Shown here: one piece after another, positions 1 to 8,895 of the stretch
Numbering within the stretch: position 1 is the stretch's first letter
Layout of the letters: the number at the start of each line of letters is the position of its first letter
From: an uncultured Verrucomicrobiales bacterium
Lineage (GTDB): Bacteria; Verrucomicrobiota; Verrucomicrobiia; Verrucomicrobiales; Akkermansiaceae
Assembly: GCA_937928425.1 (NCBI GenBank)
Contig: CALFVL010000038.1
Span: 1 to 57,954, forward strand
Reading direction: 5' to 3'
DNA length: 57,954 bases
Position numbers and translations under genes: made by a program
Notes under the pieces: model-generated
What the model was told of the DNA's origin: nothing
Databases searched by the model: none
What the model saw: the letters and a program-made list of their open reading frames with translations, nothing else

Positions 1-128
1 ATTCCAAAAGCCTGAGGGCTGGTAACCTCGTGGATGAGGTGAGTTCCGATGAAGAGCTGCGTCCGTCCGTCGCTCAATGTGCCCACGGTGTGAGCATCCC
101 AAACTTTTTGATAAAGAGTCTTTCCCAT
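1..128 (-). CDS. leuC: 3-isopropylmalate dehydratase large subunit, N-terminal fragment
   Basis: Only the first 42 codons lie in the window; the gene runs off the left edge. The translation begins [15 protein letters not shown] and continues through [17 protein letters not shown], which is the highly conserved start of LeuC. The enzyme isomerises 2-isopropylmalate to 3-isopropylmalate in leucine synthesis, together with LeuD, using a [4Fe-4S] cluster. The cluster cysteines and the rest of the aconitase-type fold would be outside the window. The ATG at 128 is the natural start; no Shine-Dalgarno sequence is visible upstream. Confidence 0.93.
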   Translation of the reverse strand, partial: MGKTLYQKVWDAHTVGTLSDGRTQLFIGTHLIHEVTSPQAFG

Positions 129-204
129 GACATGAACCCGCACTTTCTGGCGAGGACGGGAAGATGTACGTAAATTTAAGCGAAGGCAAGTAAAGTGGGC
201 CTTG

Positions 205-1347
205 CTAACTGAGAACTGCGCCTCCGCCTGCTGCGATGAGGACGAGCGCCCAGACCGGAATGAGTTTTCTACGAAGGACTAAAAAGAAAATGGCGAAGGC
301 GAGAGCATCTCTCCAGCCCGCGATGCTGCCATCACTTGCCATGTGCATGAGGGCTAGGCCGAGGACGCCGACTACCCCAGCATTCGCCCCATTCACCGCT
401 TGCTGAGCCCAAGGTCTTCCCCGTAAATGGCCCCAAATTTTCATAGTGCCCCCGAGGAGAAGCATGCCGGGAAGGAAAATGGCGACTAGAGCAGCGGCTG
501 CTCCTAGCCAAGGATTTGGGAAAATTTCAGCATGCACACCCAGAAATGCGGCAAAGGTGAAGACCGGACCAGGAACTCCTTGTGTGGCGCCATAACCTGC
601 GAGGAACAGCTGCTTATCCATATACTGAGGAACCATGCTCTCTTGTAAAAGGGGAAGGACCACATGGCCGCCCCCGAAGACTAGAGAGCCAGCTCGGTAA
701 ATGCCGGCGAGAGGCCCGCTGTGGCTGATCGAGATGAGGAGAAGAATAAAAAAGAGAAGGAGAGACAGCCCAGCTGCGAGGCCACGGCCAGTGCGATTCT
801 TTTTTTCAATTCCTTCCCCTGGGGGGAGGGCGAAGACGCCAAAGAGGCCAGCACCCGTAATCACCATGACCGTGATCCATGGCGAAGGGAAAAACCACAG
901 GATGAGTAAGACCGCTAGGGCGATTCCGAGGCGTCGCAAGTCTGGCGCGAGAGAAGTGCGCATGCCTAGCCAAGCTCCAGTCACCACAGCGAGCGCCACT
1001 ACCTTTAAGCCGCGCACGGCCCCGCCCGTGATTTCTTCAGAGAGATTACCCATGCCTATGGCGACAAGGATGAGGACGATCGCAGATGGGAGTGTGAACC
1101 CGAGCCAAGCGGCCAGCCCGCCGCGTAAACCTGCGCGCTCATAGCCGATAGCCGCACCGAGCTGACTGCTGCCCGGACCGGGAATAAATTGGGTGAGAGA
1201 CATAAGTTCTGCAAAGCGTGACTCACTCAGCCACTCACGGCGGGCGACATACTCCTCGCGAAAATAGGCGACATGAGCGACTGGACCGCCGAAGGATGTT
1301 AGGCCGAGCCGCAGGGCGACGAGAAAGCACTCTAAAGCTGCACTCAT
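205..1347 (-). CDS. chrA: Chromate transporter, ChrA family
   Basis: Predicted polytopic inner-membrane protein of about 380 residues, the usual size of a two-domain (long-chain) CHR family member. The N-terminal half carries the family motif FGGP (about residues 19-22) and [13 protein letters not shown]. The second half repeats the pattern as [11 protein letters not shown] and [14 protein letters not shown], as expected for the internal duplication of ChrA. The family exports chromate or related oxyanions; the actual substrate here is unknown. A GTG at 1353 lies two codons upstream of the ATG at 1347; I chose the ATG. It runs opposite to the lipoprotein gene that follows and is separated from leuC by about 75 bases. 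Confidence 0.88.
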   Translation of the reverse strand: MSAALECFLVALRLGLTSFGGPVAHVAYFREEYVARREWLSESRFAELMSLTQFIPGPGSSQLGAAIGYERAGLRGGLAAWLGFTLPSAIVLILVAIGMGNLSEEITGGAVRGLKVVALAVVTGAWLGMRTSLAPDLRRLGIALAVLLILWFFPSPWITVMVITGAGLFGVFALPPGEGIEKKNRTGRGLAAGLSLLLFFILLLISISHSGPLAGIYRAGSLVFGGGHVVLPLLQESMVPQYMDKQLFLAGYGATQGVPGPVFTFAAFLGVHAEIFPNPWLGAAAALVAIFLPGMLLLGGTMKIWGHLRGRPWAQQAVNGANAGVVGVLGLALMHMASDGSIAGWRDALAFAIFFLVLRRKLIPVWALVLIAAGGGAVLS

Positions 1348-1440
1348 GATCACTCCAAAAGAGCAAAGGAGAGAAATCTGTCAATGATGGCCTCGATTTT
1401 TTGACTGGTGGAGCGCCCTTCTCTGATGGAGGTTTTCTTC

Positions 1441-1926
1441 ATGAGATGGTTTTTCTTAATCCCCTTTATCCTCACGAGTTGTGGCTCGGAGCCGATTTCA
1501 CAGCCCTTCTTGGCTAAACCTCTTAAAGCTAAAAATAAGAAGATCTTTGCGGGGAGACTGACCTTTTCTGGCCTTAGTGAAGAGGAGTTGTCCGCTTTTC
1601 GAGTCATTCCAGAAAAAGGAAAAGCACTGATACAGCCGGAAAACAGGCACTATCCGCAGGTGGATGGTTTTTGGTGGAAGGGTGCAGAGAAGGGAGAATG
1701 GTTTAAAATCCCCGGATCAAGTGCCGCGTGGATTGGTAAGGGGGAGGCTCCTTTCAAGTTCACCGAGCTGGTGGAGCAGAATGGCTTACAAGTTCACATT
1801 CGCAGTAATGTCCTCGTGAAATTCGTAGGAGCTGTGGGGAATGGGGTGAGAAAACCAGGCTGGGTGAAAGATGAGGGGGAGACGAAGAGTCCGGTGCCTT
1901 CGCCTTGGGCTGTTCTTGTGGAATAG
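1441..1926 (+). CDS. Small predicted lipoprotein of unknown function
   Basis: About 161 residues. The start at 1441 gives a short basic-hydrophobic signal (MRWFFLIPF) and a lipobox-like ILTSC with Cys14 as the lipidated residue, so it is probably an outer- or inner-membrane lipoprotein. An upstream in-frame ATG at 1408 would spoil the signal peptide. A GGAGG lies about nine bases before the chosen ATG, one of the few clear ribosome binding sites in this window. The mature part is rich in Lys, Gly and Trp and matches no family I recognise. It precedes the dNTPase gene by 23 bases and may be cotranscribed with it. Confidence 0.7.
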   Translation: MRWFFLIPFILTSCGSEPISQPFLAKPLKAKNKKIFAGRLTFSGLSEEELSAFRVIPEKGKALIQPENRHYPQVDGFWWKGAEKGEWFKIPGSSAAWIGKGEAPFKFTELVEQNGLQVHIRSNVLVKFVGAVGNGVRKPGWVKDEGETKSPVPSPWAVLVE

Positions 1927-1949
1927 CAGAAACTTGCTAAGCCTGAGCA

Positions 1950-3239
1950 GTGCAGAATCGCTTTTACCAGTTATTTGATATCGAGCGGGCTTCCGGTCGC
2001 TACACCGAGGGAGACTTCCGCTCACCCTTTCAGATTGATCGGGACCGGGTTTTACACACGCCCTCTTTTCGGCGTATGCAGAGTAAGACGCAGGTTTTTT
2101 GGAGTGGGGAGTACGACTTTTATCGGACTCGCTTAACTCATTCCCTAGAAGTGGCTCAGATTGGTAAATCGATTTGTCACTGGCTTAGACATTCGAGTGA
2201 CCTCCTGAGTGATGATTTTTTTATTGATGAGGACTTGGTGGAGGCCATTTGTTTATCGCACGATCTGGGGCATCCACCCTTCGGGCATGCGGGGGAGCGT
2301 TCCCTGAATTATTTCATGGCAGAGTATGGTGGCTTTGAGGGAAATGCGCAGACTCTGAGGCTGCTTACGGAGAGAATTTTTTCACAAACTCGTAAAGGGA
2401 TGGATCCTTCACGGGCCTTTTTAGACGGGGTGCTGAAGTATAAGTCGCTGTGGTCTGAACTGAGGACTGTGAATGGAGACCTGCCTAAGAATCACTTCCT
2501 CTATGATGTGCAGGAGGGATCATTAAACTGGGCATTAGGGGGGCATGACTTCCCTGCCGAGCTCGCTCCAGGCGAACTTAGAGATGCTTTTAAGTCCATC
2601 GAGTGTCAGATCATGGACTGGGCGGATGACACTGCCTATTCGCTGAATGACCTAGCAGATAGCGTTAAGGCGGGTTTTTTAACGGTGGAAAGAGTGGAAC
2701 GCTGGGCGGATAAAAAGGGCTTTGAAATTGGAGAAGGGAGCATCTTAGGGAGCCTCCTGAAAGCGATTCGGGGGCAGCGGATCGAACCCTTCGTCGGGAA
2801 GAAGATTGGCAGTTTTATCAAGGCCGCCCGCTTGGTGAGTCAGCGTAGTTTCCTCAGTGAAAGTAGTCACCGTTACTCCTTCGAGCTAGACATTGATAAA
2901 GAGACTCTGAGGGAGAGTGAACTGTTTAAGAGTCTGGCCTATGAGGTGGTCTTCCTCTCACCGCAGCTTAAACAGTTAGAACATAAGGGTAGCTATATGC
3001 TGCGCCGGCTATGGGAAGTTTTAGAGAAACGCTACGTCCATGGGGAGTCGATCGATGGGCAGGATTTCCGACTCCTTCCTGAGGCGGATGAGGCAGAGAT
3101 CGAGGCTGCTGGGAGTGCTGAAGAAAAGGCGCGTCTAGTCTGTGACTTCTTAGCTGGTATGACTGATGGTTATGCTGCACGGACCTTCCGCCGACTCTTT
3201 GAGCCTGGCTTCGGAAGTATCGGTGATCTAGTTGGTTGA
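1950..3239 (+). CDS. dgt: Deoxyguanosinetriphosphate triphosphohydrolase-like HD protein
   Basis: A 429-residue HD-domain dNTPase. The metal site is visible: H64 in RLTHSLEVAQ, H104-D105 in SHDLGHPPFGHAGE, and a later Asp in the segment MDWADDTAYSLNDL. N-terminal features RYTEGDFRSPFQIDRDR and SFRRMQSKTQVF are typical of Dgt. The family hydrolyses dNTPs to deoxynucleosides and tripolyphosphate, so it trims the dNTP pool in the cytoplasm. The start is GTG (1950). Its stop overlaps the start region of the pseudouridine synthase, so the two are probably cotranscribed. Substrate preference among dNTPs cannot be read from the sequence. Confidence 0.9.
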   Translation: MQNRFYQLFDIERASGRYTEGDFRSPFQIDRDRVLHTPSFRRMQSKTQVFWSGEYDFYRTRLTHSLEVAQIGKSICHWLRHSSDLLSDDFFIDEDLVEAICLSHDLGHPPFGHAGERSLNYFMAEYGGFEGNAQTLRLLTERIFSQTRKGMDPSRAFLDGVLKYKSLWSELRTVNGDLPKNHFLYDVQEGSLNWALGGHDFPAELAPGELRDAFKSIECQIMDWADDTAYSLNDLADSVKAGFLTVERVERWADKKGFEIGEGSILGSLLKAIRGQRIEPFVGKKIGSFIKAARLVSQRSFLSESSHRYSFELDIDKETLRESELFKSLAYEVVFLSPQLKQLEHKGSYMLRRLWEVLEKRYVHGESIDGQDFRLLPEADEAEIEAAGSAEEKARLVCDFLAGMTDGYAARTFRRLFEPGFGSIGDLVG

Positions 3240-3241
3240 TC

Positions 3242-3919
3242 ATGCGTTTAGACCGTTTGGTGGGTAAGTGGGCTGGGATGGGAAAGCGGCGGACGAAGGA
3301 GCTCTTCGATAGCGGGCAGGTGTCACTCAATAGGCGCAGAGTGAGTGAAAGGGGGCTCCGAGTTGGTAAATTCGACCGAGTGGAAGTGGCTGGTCAGGTG
3401 CTGCAAGCGAGGACTGCAAGATATGTTCTAATGCATAAGCCTCTAGGAGTGGTGAGTGCAACTGTAGATGAGGAGCACCCGACAGTGATTGATTTGATCG
3501 ATCAGGAATGGGCAGGGGAGCTCCATCTTGCAGGACGCCTAGATCGCTTTACCTCTGGTCTCCTTGTTCTGACTAATGATGGTGGTTACTCTGAGGCGCT
3601 CACTCGGCCAGAAGAAAAAGTGCCTAAGCGCTACCATGTGCGAGTCGATGGCGTCATAAGCGAGGAGGTGGTCCGGGACTTCGAGAAGGGAATTTACTTC
3701 GCCAAAGAGAAGGTGATGACTGAGCCGGCACAGCTAAATTTACTCAGTGATAAGGAGTGTCGCCTGACGATCTATGAGGGAAAGCACCATCAGATTAAGC
3801 GGATGTTTGCCCCTTATGGCCTGAAAGTTTTAAGCTTACACCGAGAAGCAATTGGCTCGCTGGTGCTAAGCGAGGATTTGGCAGTGGGTCAGTGGCGAGA
3901 GTTTCAGCCGGTGTTCTAA
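3242..3919 (+). CDS. rRNA pseudouridine synthase, RsuA/RluB/RluE family
   Basis: About 225 residues. An N-terminal S4 RNA-binding domain (residues 1-60, starting RLDRLVGKW) is followed by the RsuA-type catalytic domain. The catalytic Asp is D101 in LAGRLDRFTSGLLVLTND; the conserved KPLGV and KRYHV segments are present, as is EGKHHQIKRMF near the C terminus. The family converts specific uridines in 16S or 23S rRNA to pseudouridine. Length and the S4 domain fit RsuA (16S position 516) best, but RluB/RluE cannot be excluded. I prefer the ATG at 3242 over a TTG two codons upstream. The 3' end overlaps the convergent coiled-coil gene by four bases. Confidence 0.88.
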   Translation: MRLDRLVGKWAGMGKRRTKELFDSGQVSLNRRRVSERGLRVGKFDRVEVAGQVLQARTARYVLMHKPLGVVSATVDEEHPTVIDLIDQEWAGELHLAGRLDRFTSGLLVLTNDGGYSEALTRPEEKVPKRYHVRVDGVISEEVVRDFEKGIYFAKEKVMTEPAQLNLLSDKECRLTIYEGKHHQIKRMFAPYGLKVLSLHREAIGSLVLSEDLAVGQWREFQPVF

Positions 3920-4422
3920 GCCTCTTTCTCCTTCTCTTCCTCTTCTGGAATCGTGGAGGTGCTGCCAAGGGTGGGGAGGACTTTTCGCACGAGTTTTTTA
4001 AGCCCACTTTCGGATGCCTCATATTCGTTTTCGGCTTGGCGTTGGGCTTTTTCCCATGCTTGGGCGAAGCCTGGGGCCTGTTCACGCATGAGGCTAATTG
4101 CGTTTTCGATGATGCTGAGCTGGCGGAGTTCAGCACGGCCGGGCTTGTGTTGGAGGGTCGAGATATTGACGCGGAGGGTTTCGTTTTGCTCCCGCATTTC
4201 CTCGAGTTTTTTCTGGAGGCTCTCGTTCCCTTCGGCATTCACCTTGAGTTGGGTATTGAGATGTTGTTGGAGGTCATGGCTCTCTTCCTCTACTCGTTTC
4301 AGATTTTTCTTGAGATTACGTTTCGCGACGAAGGCCGACTTCCACGTGAAAAAGGCGATGAGAAGGCCTAGGAAAAGCCCGCCCGCAAATGGGGTGAGGA
4401 GAAGGTCTTTTAGATTGTCCAT
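3916..4422 (-). CDS. Membrane-anchored coiled-coil protein of unknown function
   Basis: A 168-residue protein with one N-terminal membrane segment (about residues 9-27, PFAGGLFLGLLIAFFTW) followed by a long heptad-rich helix (about 33-95: many Leu, Glu, Lys and Gln) and a charged, Glu-rich tail. The layout resembles small bacterial envelope scaffolds such as YhcB or LapA/LapB-type anchors, but I see no family signature. It is the last gene of a minus-strand run that holds bactofilins, nadA and an OmpH/Skp-like protein, so a role at the cell envelope is a reasonable inference. No clear ribosome binding site. Confidence 0.65.
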   Translation of the reverse strand: MDNLKDLLLTPFAGGLFLGLLIAFFTWKSAFVAKRNLKKNLKRVEEESHDLQQHLNTQLKVNAEGNESLQKKLEEMREQNETLRVNISTLQHKPGRAELRQLSIIENAISLMREQAPGFAQAWEKAQRQAENEYEASESGLKKLVRKVLPTLGSTSTIPEEEEKEKEA

Positions 4423-4453
4423 TGAGAGGGGGGGGAGTTCAGGGACTTAGATC

Positions 4454-5032
4454 TTATTCGCTGGGCTCAGCGGGAGGATTTTTTTTGGCAAGTTCCTCGA
4501 TGACTAGATCGGTGATGTCAGTGCTTTCACGGAGGTAAAGGACGACAGGCATCTTAGAATTTGAGTGCCCACTCGTTTCAATAATCCAGTCGAAGCCCTG
4601 TGCGCTGCCGATTTCTCTCGCGATTTTAAGAATGCTCTGACTTTCCTCATTGGTAGAGTCGATGAGTTCTTCGGTGATCGTTCCTGATTGTTCGGTGAGG
4701 AAGGACTGCCACTGACGATTGAGGTCGTTGTATGCGTTAGTCTGTTCTTCACCCTCTTTGATGAGACGCTTGTGCTCGTCTGATCCTTCTTTAGCCTCTT
4801 GCATTTTGGTCCGGAGGTCTTGGATCTTTTTTGCAATTTCATCTAGGGCCAACTTACGCGGATTTTTTAAGAGTTCTTCTCTTGCAGTGCTGAAGGCAGT
4901 GGCGTTGTCCTTAGCCCCTTGTGATTTTTTGATGATTTTTGTTAGATCTAAGGTTGCGATTTTAGGGGCCGCAATGAGGAGAGAAGGGCAGACGCTTAGG
5001 AGAGAGAGGATGATTGAGATATTCTTTTTCAC
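4454..5032 (-). CDS. OmpH/Skp-like periplasmic chaperone
   Basis: A 192-residue protein with a Sec signal peptide (MKKNISIILSLLSVCPSLLIA, cleavage predicted around residues 21-22). The mature start PKIATLDLTKI is the usual beta-strand opening of OmpH/Skp, followed by long charged helices and the C-terminal strand region GFDWIIETSGHSNSK. Skp trimers hold unfolded outer-membrane proteins in the periplasm; that role is inferred from the family. Start codon is GTG. It lies between nadA and the anchored coiled-coil gene in an apparent minus-strand operon. Its tail KNPPAEPSE is low complexity. Confidence 0.8.
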   Translation of the reverse strand: MKKNISIILSLLSVCPSLLIAAPKIATLDLTKIIKKSQGAKDNATAFSTAREELLKNPRKLALDEIAKKIQDLRTKMQEAKEGSDEHKRLIKEGEEQTNAYNDLNRQWQSFLTEQSGTITEELIDSTNEESQSILKIAREIGSAQGFDWIIETSGHSNSKMPVVLYLRESTDITDLVIEELAKKNPPAEPSE

Positions 5033-5079
5033 GAGAAATGGGGGTTGGGATTTTAAATGGATGGGCGTTGATTAAAGGT

Positions 5080-6021
5080 TTATTTTGATTGTTCGAGCAT
5101 ACGAGTGAGGGAAATTTCAGCTTGGGCGCGAATGTTTTCAGGAAGTTCAACTTGGGGGCTGAGGCGCTCAAGACAAGCATGCAATTTTTCGAGGGTGTTC
5201 ATTTTCATGTAGCGGCAGTCGGCACAGGCGCAATGATCTGTGGGGCCGGGGATGAGGTTTTTTTCTGGGACCTCTTTTTGGATCCGGTGGAGCATGCCAG
5301 ACTCGGTTACGACGATGATATTCTGGGCCGGAGTGTTGCGGCAATAGTGAACCATTTTCTCGGTCGAGCAGACTTCATCTGCAAGGAGGCGGACTGCCTT
5401 AGTGCACTCAGGGTGGGCCACTACGGCGGCGTCAGGGTAGTCGTCTTTGATTTTTTGGATCGAATCTTGGGTGAACTCGACATGGACGTAGCAGTTTCCT
5501 TTCCATAAGTCCATTTTCCGGCCTGTTTGTTCCATAACCCATTGCCCTAGATTCTCATCTGGAACAAAGAGGATGGGACGGTCTGCTGGAGCCTGATTCA
5601 CGATGTGAGGGGCATTTCCTGAGGTGCAGATGACATCGCAGAGTGCCTTCACCCCTGCGGAACAGTTAATGTAGGCGATGACGTAGTAGTTTTTATCTTC
5701 GTGCTGTTTCAGGTAGGCTGCGAGCTGGTCAGCGGGGCATGCTTGTTCAAGCGAGCATCCGGCGTCCTTATCAGGGAGAACTACGGTCTTGGTGGGATTA
5801 AGGATCTTGGCGGTTTCAGCCATGAAGTGGACTCCACAAAAGACGATGACATCAGCATCAGTTTCCTGAGCTTGGTAGGCGAGACCGAGTGAATCTCCTA
5901 CGTAATCGGCGAGATCTTGAATGGGGCCGATTTGGTAGTTATGAGCGAGGATGATGGCATTACGCTCTTTCTTGAGTCGGAGAATATCTGCTTTTAGATC
6001 CAGAACTGGCTCGGTTGACAT
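5080..6021 (-). CDS. nadA: Quinolinate synthase A
   Basis: A 313-residue NadA. It condenses iminoaspartate with dihydroxyacetone phosphate to quinolinate, the first committed aromatic step of de novo NAD synthesis. Visible family motifs are ILAHNYQIGPIQDLADYVGDS, FCGVHFMAETAKIL, the cysteine-containing YINCSAGVKALCD and HPECTKAV, and the C-terminal CACADCRYMKMNTLEKL, which together provide the three [4Fe-4S] ligands. No nadB or nadC is present nearby; instead it sits between the zinc-ribbon bactofilin (38 bases upstream) and the OmpH-like gene. Confidence 0.96.
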   Translation of the reverse strand: MSTEPVLDLKADILRLKKERNAIILAHNYQIGPIQDLADYVGDSLGLAYQAQETDADVIVFCGVHFMAETAKILNPTKTVVLPDKDAGCSLEQACPADQLAAYLKQHEDKNYYVIAYINCSAGVKALCDVICTSGNAPHIVNQAPADRPILFVPDENLGQWVMEQTGRKMDLWKGNCYVHVEFTQDSIQKIKDDYPDAAVVAHPECTKAVRLLADEVCSTEKMVHYCRNTPAQNIIVVTESGMLHRIQKEVPEKNLIPGPTDHCACADCRYMKMNTLEKLHACLERLSPQVELPENIRAQAEISLTRMLEQSK

Positions 6022-6059
6022 GCGGGGACTTTCAGAAATTGATAAGAGGAAGACCAGAA

Positions 6060-7217
6060 TTAAAAAGCACCCATCTGAATCTGGCCGCGATGTTTCGCGC
6101 CATCAGCGACTGTGAGGGAACCCACTTTAATGTTACCGGTGAGGGTGGCTTTTTTCTCGAGGGCGAGTCTACCACGACAGGCGAGATCGCCGCTAACGTT
6201 ACCATCTATCCGGCATTCGTTCATTTCGACGAGGTTTAGGAATTCGACCTGAGCCCGCTTCTCGACAAGGAGTCGGTCACAGGCGACATCTCCCACAATT
6301 TTTCCGTGACGTCTTAAGGTGAGGTCGCCAGAGCATTCGGCATTCCCAGTGAAGTCACCCTCGACGACAAGGTTATGGCACTGAATGGAGGCGCCAGAAA
6401 CGATCCCCTTACGATGGATATAGACGTTTCCTCGAGTCTGGATCTTACTGCTCCAAGCCTCCTTAATGTGCTGGTCTTTTAATGATATGAGGCGCCCACA
6501 TTTCCGGCACTGAGTGGAATTCGCCCGAGCATTAGCGAGGTGGGCATCACCGCATTCGAAGCAGGCAACGAGGCGCTCAGTGGCTGCTTTTTTCTTTGGT
6601 GAGCGCTGATCAGGTCCGTCCTCTTCACGGTCTTGGCGGTGGTATCTAGGAGTGAACTCTTCAGTGGCATCTTCGCCTTCTGGAGAGCCCAAGAGAGCTT
6701 GGATTTCGGGGAGGTCGTCCTCGCTCGTCTCCTTTTTATAAGGGGATTGCTGGGGTGCTTCTTGTGGAGGAGGGACGGGAGTAGGCTCTGCTTTTTTCGG
6801 AGGCTGAGGGGCAGGTTTAGGAGTTGCTTTTTTGAGTGGTGGGGAGGGTGGGCTAGGTTCGGGAGCTGGGATAGGAGGTTCCGGGGAGTTTGGTGACTCT
6901 GGTGATTCAGCTGAGCTAGGATTCGGCTGGGGAGGAGTTGCCGAGTTAGGTGCTCGCTCTGGGATAGGATGTTTTTCTTCGCGTGCCTTGTAGTCTATTT
7001 CAACCGGTGGCTGTGCAGGGCGATGGGCGAAGGGATCTGCAACGGACTCGGCACGTCCCTTGATCTCGCCATTTTTTTCAAAAGAGAGGTAAGCCTTACA
7101 AGATTTGCAATAGGAAGAGACTGCCAGCGGAGATTCCTGCTGGCTGTGATCACACAAGGGACAAGTGACCTCTCTAGGTCCTTTGTTCTTGTCTCTCTTA
7201 AAAAATCCGAAGGCCAA
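6060..7217 (-). CDS. Bactofilin-type protein with two N-terminal zinc ribbons
   Basis: A 385-residue protein with an unusual layout. A first zinc ribbon uses C19-x2-C22 and C37-x2-C40. A Pro/Glu/Ser-rich linker follows (about residues 67-160). A second ribbon uses C219-x2-C222 and C237-x2-C240. The C-terminal third (about 262-385) is a repetitive beta segment with bactofilin-style strands (SGASIQCHNLVVEGDFTG, HGKIVGDVACDRLLVEK, ATLTGNIKVGSLTV). Bactofilins polymerise into cytoskeletal filaments without nucleotide. The zinc ribbons suggest an adaptor that binds a protein or nucleic acid; that is inference. The start is TTG at 7217. It lies 32 bases downstream of a canonical bactofilin gene. 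Confidence 0.8.
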   Translation of the reverse strand: MAFGFFKRDKNKGPREVTCPLCDHSQQESPLAVSSYCKSCKAYLSFEKNGEIKGRAESVADPFAHRPAQPPVEIDYKAREEKHPIPERAPNSATPPQPNPSSAESPESPNSPEPPIPAPEPSPPSPPLKKATPKPAPQPPKKAEPTPVPPPQEAPQQSPYKKETSEDDLPEIQALLGSPEGEDATEEFTPRYHRQDREEDGPDQRSPKKKAATERLVACFECGDAHLANARANSTQCRKCGRLISLKDQHIKEAWSSKIQTRGNVYIHRKGIVSGASIQCHNLVVEGDFTGNAECSGDLTLRRHGKIVGDVACDRLLVEKRAQVEFLNLVEMNECRIDGNVSGDLACRGRLALEKKATLTGNIKVGSLTVADGAKHRGQIQMGAF

Positions 7218-7249
7218 GGTCGTTCGAGGGAATACGACTTTAGAGAGAC

Positions 7250-7798
7250 CTAGGAAGCAGAAGCACGGGCAGTGTCCTTTTGTGGGGAACTGCTAGCTTG
7301 CTGTTTGTTCGAATTTCCTTGGGGCTGAGAATTTCCCTTTTTCGGAGCAGAAGAGGGCGTGCCAACTTCGGACTTACCGACGAAGATCGCTCCAGGCTCG
7401 ATTGAGAGGGTGCCTGCCTTGACGTCACCGACCATTTCAGCGCTGCTTTTGATCTCGACACGATCACCACAGGTGATGTTCCCGTGAACTTTTCCGTAGA
7501 TCACTACGGATTTGGTTTTAATCTCGGCCTTGATGTGGGCGTTTTCGGCTACGGTGAGGGCACCATCTGAGCTGATTTCACCCTCGATCCGGCCATCGAC
7601 CAAGAGGTCGTTGGTGAAGCGGATAGATCCCTTGATGTGGACGTCATTACTGAGAATATTGCGCTGACCTCCGCTAGGAGCACTGCTGGCAGAAGGTGCT
7701 GCCTTGGCAGGAGCATCTTGAACGGTGGCAGGAGCTTGTGGTGCAGGGCGAGGTGCTGGGGCGTCTTCAGGAGACTTACTGATGATTTTTTCAAACAC
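7250..7798 (-). CDS. Bactofilin (polymer-forming cytoskeletal protein)
   Basis: A 182-residue bactofilin. The central domain (about residues 45-145) shows the right-handed beta-helix repeat: NDVHIKGSIRFTNDLLVDG, GEISSDGALTVAENAHIK, SVVIYGKVHGNITCGDRVEI and VGDVKAGTLSIEPGAIFVG. It is flanked by disordered Ala/Pro-rich and Ser/Lys-rich tails, as usual for the family. Bactofilins form filaments on the inner face of the membrane and recruit cell-wall or polarity factors. Start codon is GTG. It is sandwiched between the TPR membrane protein gene and the zinc-ribbon bactofilin gene, suggesting that the two bactofilins are made together and may copolymerise. Confidence 0.92.
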   Translation of the reverse strand: MFEKIISKSPEDAPAPRPAPQAPATVQDAPAKAAPSASSAPSGGQRNILSNDVHIKGSIRFTNDLLVDGRIEGEISSDGALTVAENAHIKAEIKTKSVVIYGKVHGNITCGDRVEIKSSAEMVGDVKAGTLSIEPGAIFVGKSEVGTPSSAPKKGNSQPQGNSNKQQASSSPQKDTARASAS

Positions 7799-7872
7799 GG
7801 CTTGTAATGGGTTGTAGAGAATTAATGGAATAGCTTTGCTAAGAAGGAAAGGCTGAATTCAAAGAGTTAGAT

Positions 7873-8787
7873 TTATTTGGCAGGGGCGGATTCCGGCGAT
7901 TCGCTTTTTTGGGGAGTATCGGATGAGGGTGTTTCTTCTGGAAGTTCCAGTTCGGGGAGCTCACCAAGTTCATTTTCAGGGACTTCTGCTTCATCGCTTC
8001 CCTCGGCTTTCTCATTCACTGAGGGTGCGCTCGGAGGGGCTTGAGGAGTAGGGGAAGGGATGGTGATGGGCCCGGTGGAAGTGGAGGGGGCAGGCTGAAC
8101 TGCGGAGGGGGTGGGGTCAGGACGTTTTTCAGTAGGGGGTGCGACTCCGATGAGCTTGAGGCGCTTACGAGCCATTCCCTTTACTTGGAAATGACTGTCC
8201 TCATACTCGTGGATGACGCGATCATAGAAGGCCTTTGCCTCGTCCTCATTTCCGGCGCTGCGGGCGAGGTCGCCGAGAGAGAGGATGGCGAGTGAACTGG
8301 CTGAGGAGGTTTTCATCTCGGCGGCTTGATTGAAGGCTTTTTTGGCTTCTTCAATTTCGCCCATTTGTTGGTGATACGATCCGAGGCTGGTGTAGGCGTT
8401 CCCGATGGCGGGGTGCTCTGGATAAGCGCCGATAAATTCTTCTAAGGTTTGAATCGCTTCTTGGCTCTGCTGATCACGCCAGAGGAGCTGGGATTTAAAA
8501 ATGAGGGCAGTGCCGCCAGCATTTTTACCCTTATGGTCCTTACTGACTGTGTTTAGTTCGGCAATCGTGCGGGCATCGGCGAGATCGTTGGCTGCATTCT
8601 GTGCGGAGAGCTTACGGAGTCCGTCAAAAATCACGAAGGCGACGAGGCCGAGAATGATGAGGATGGCGACAATGATGAGTTTCTTCTGGTTCGCATCGAG
8701 AAAGGCCTCGAAAGCGGAGGGTTCTTGAGAAATTTCACCGATTGGGCTGGGACCAGACTCGGGCTGTGGAGAAGATTTTTCAGACAT
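7873..8787 (-). CDS. TPR membrane protein (YfgM-like) with Pro/Glu-rich tail
   Basis: A 304-residue protein. A short cytoplasmic leader is followed by one membrane span (about residues 37-55, LIIVAILIILGLVAFVIF). Several tetratricopeptide-type helix pairs come next (about 75-210; AIGNAYTSLGSYHQQMGEIEEA and SLGDLARSAGNEDEAKAFYDR). The C-terminal 80 residues are Pro/Ser/Glu-rich and probably disordered. The anchor-plus-TPR layout matches YfgM-like proteins, which work near the Sec translocon, but the tail is extra. It is the first gene of the bactofilin-nadA-ompH operon and diverges from lpxB, with about 108 bases for both promoters. Confidence 0.75.
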   Translation of the reverse strand: MSEKSSPQPESGPSPIGEISQEPSAFEAFLDANQKKLIIVAILIILGLVAFVIFDGLRKLSAQNAANDLADARTIAELNTVSKDHKGKNAGGTALIFKSQLLWRDQQSQEAIQTLEEFIGAYPEHPAIGNAYTSLGSYHQQMGEIEEAKKAFNQAAEMKTSSASSLAILSLGDLARSAGNEDEAKAFYDRVIHEYEDSHFQVKGMARKRLKLIGVAPPTEKRPDPTPSAVQPAPSTSTGPITIPSPTPQAPPSAPSVNEKAEGSDEAEVPENELGELPELELPEETPSSDTPQKSESPESAPAK

Positions 8788-8895
8788 AGTGCGACTTGGT
8801 GTGATGAATTAACGCTTGAGGGAGGGAGAAGCAAGCCCTTGTGAAGTGATTTGTAGTTTGGCAAAAGTTTGATTTGACGTAGTCTCGCCGTGACG

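Noticed and set aside
701-1144. 147-codon plus-strand ORF inside the chromate transporter gene
   Set aside because: Arg/Pro/Thr-rich antisense shadow of a well-supported gene.
3892-4371. 159-codon plus-strand ORF opposite the anchored coiled-coil gene
   Set aside because: Phe/Leu-rich antisense frame; the minus-strand frame has a clean anchor plus heptad pattern and good operon spacing.
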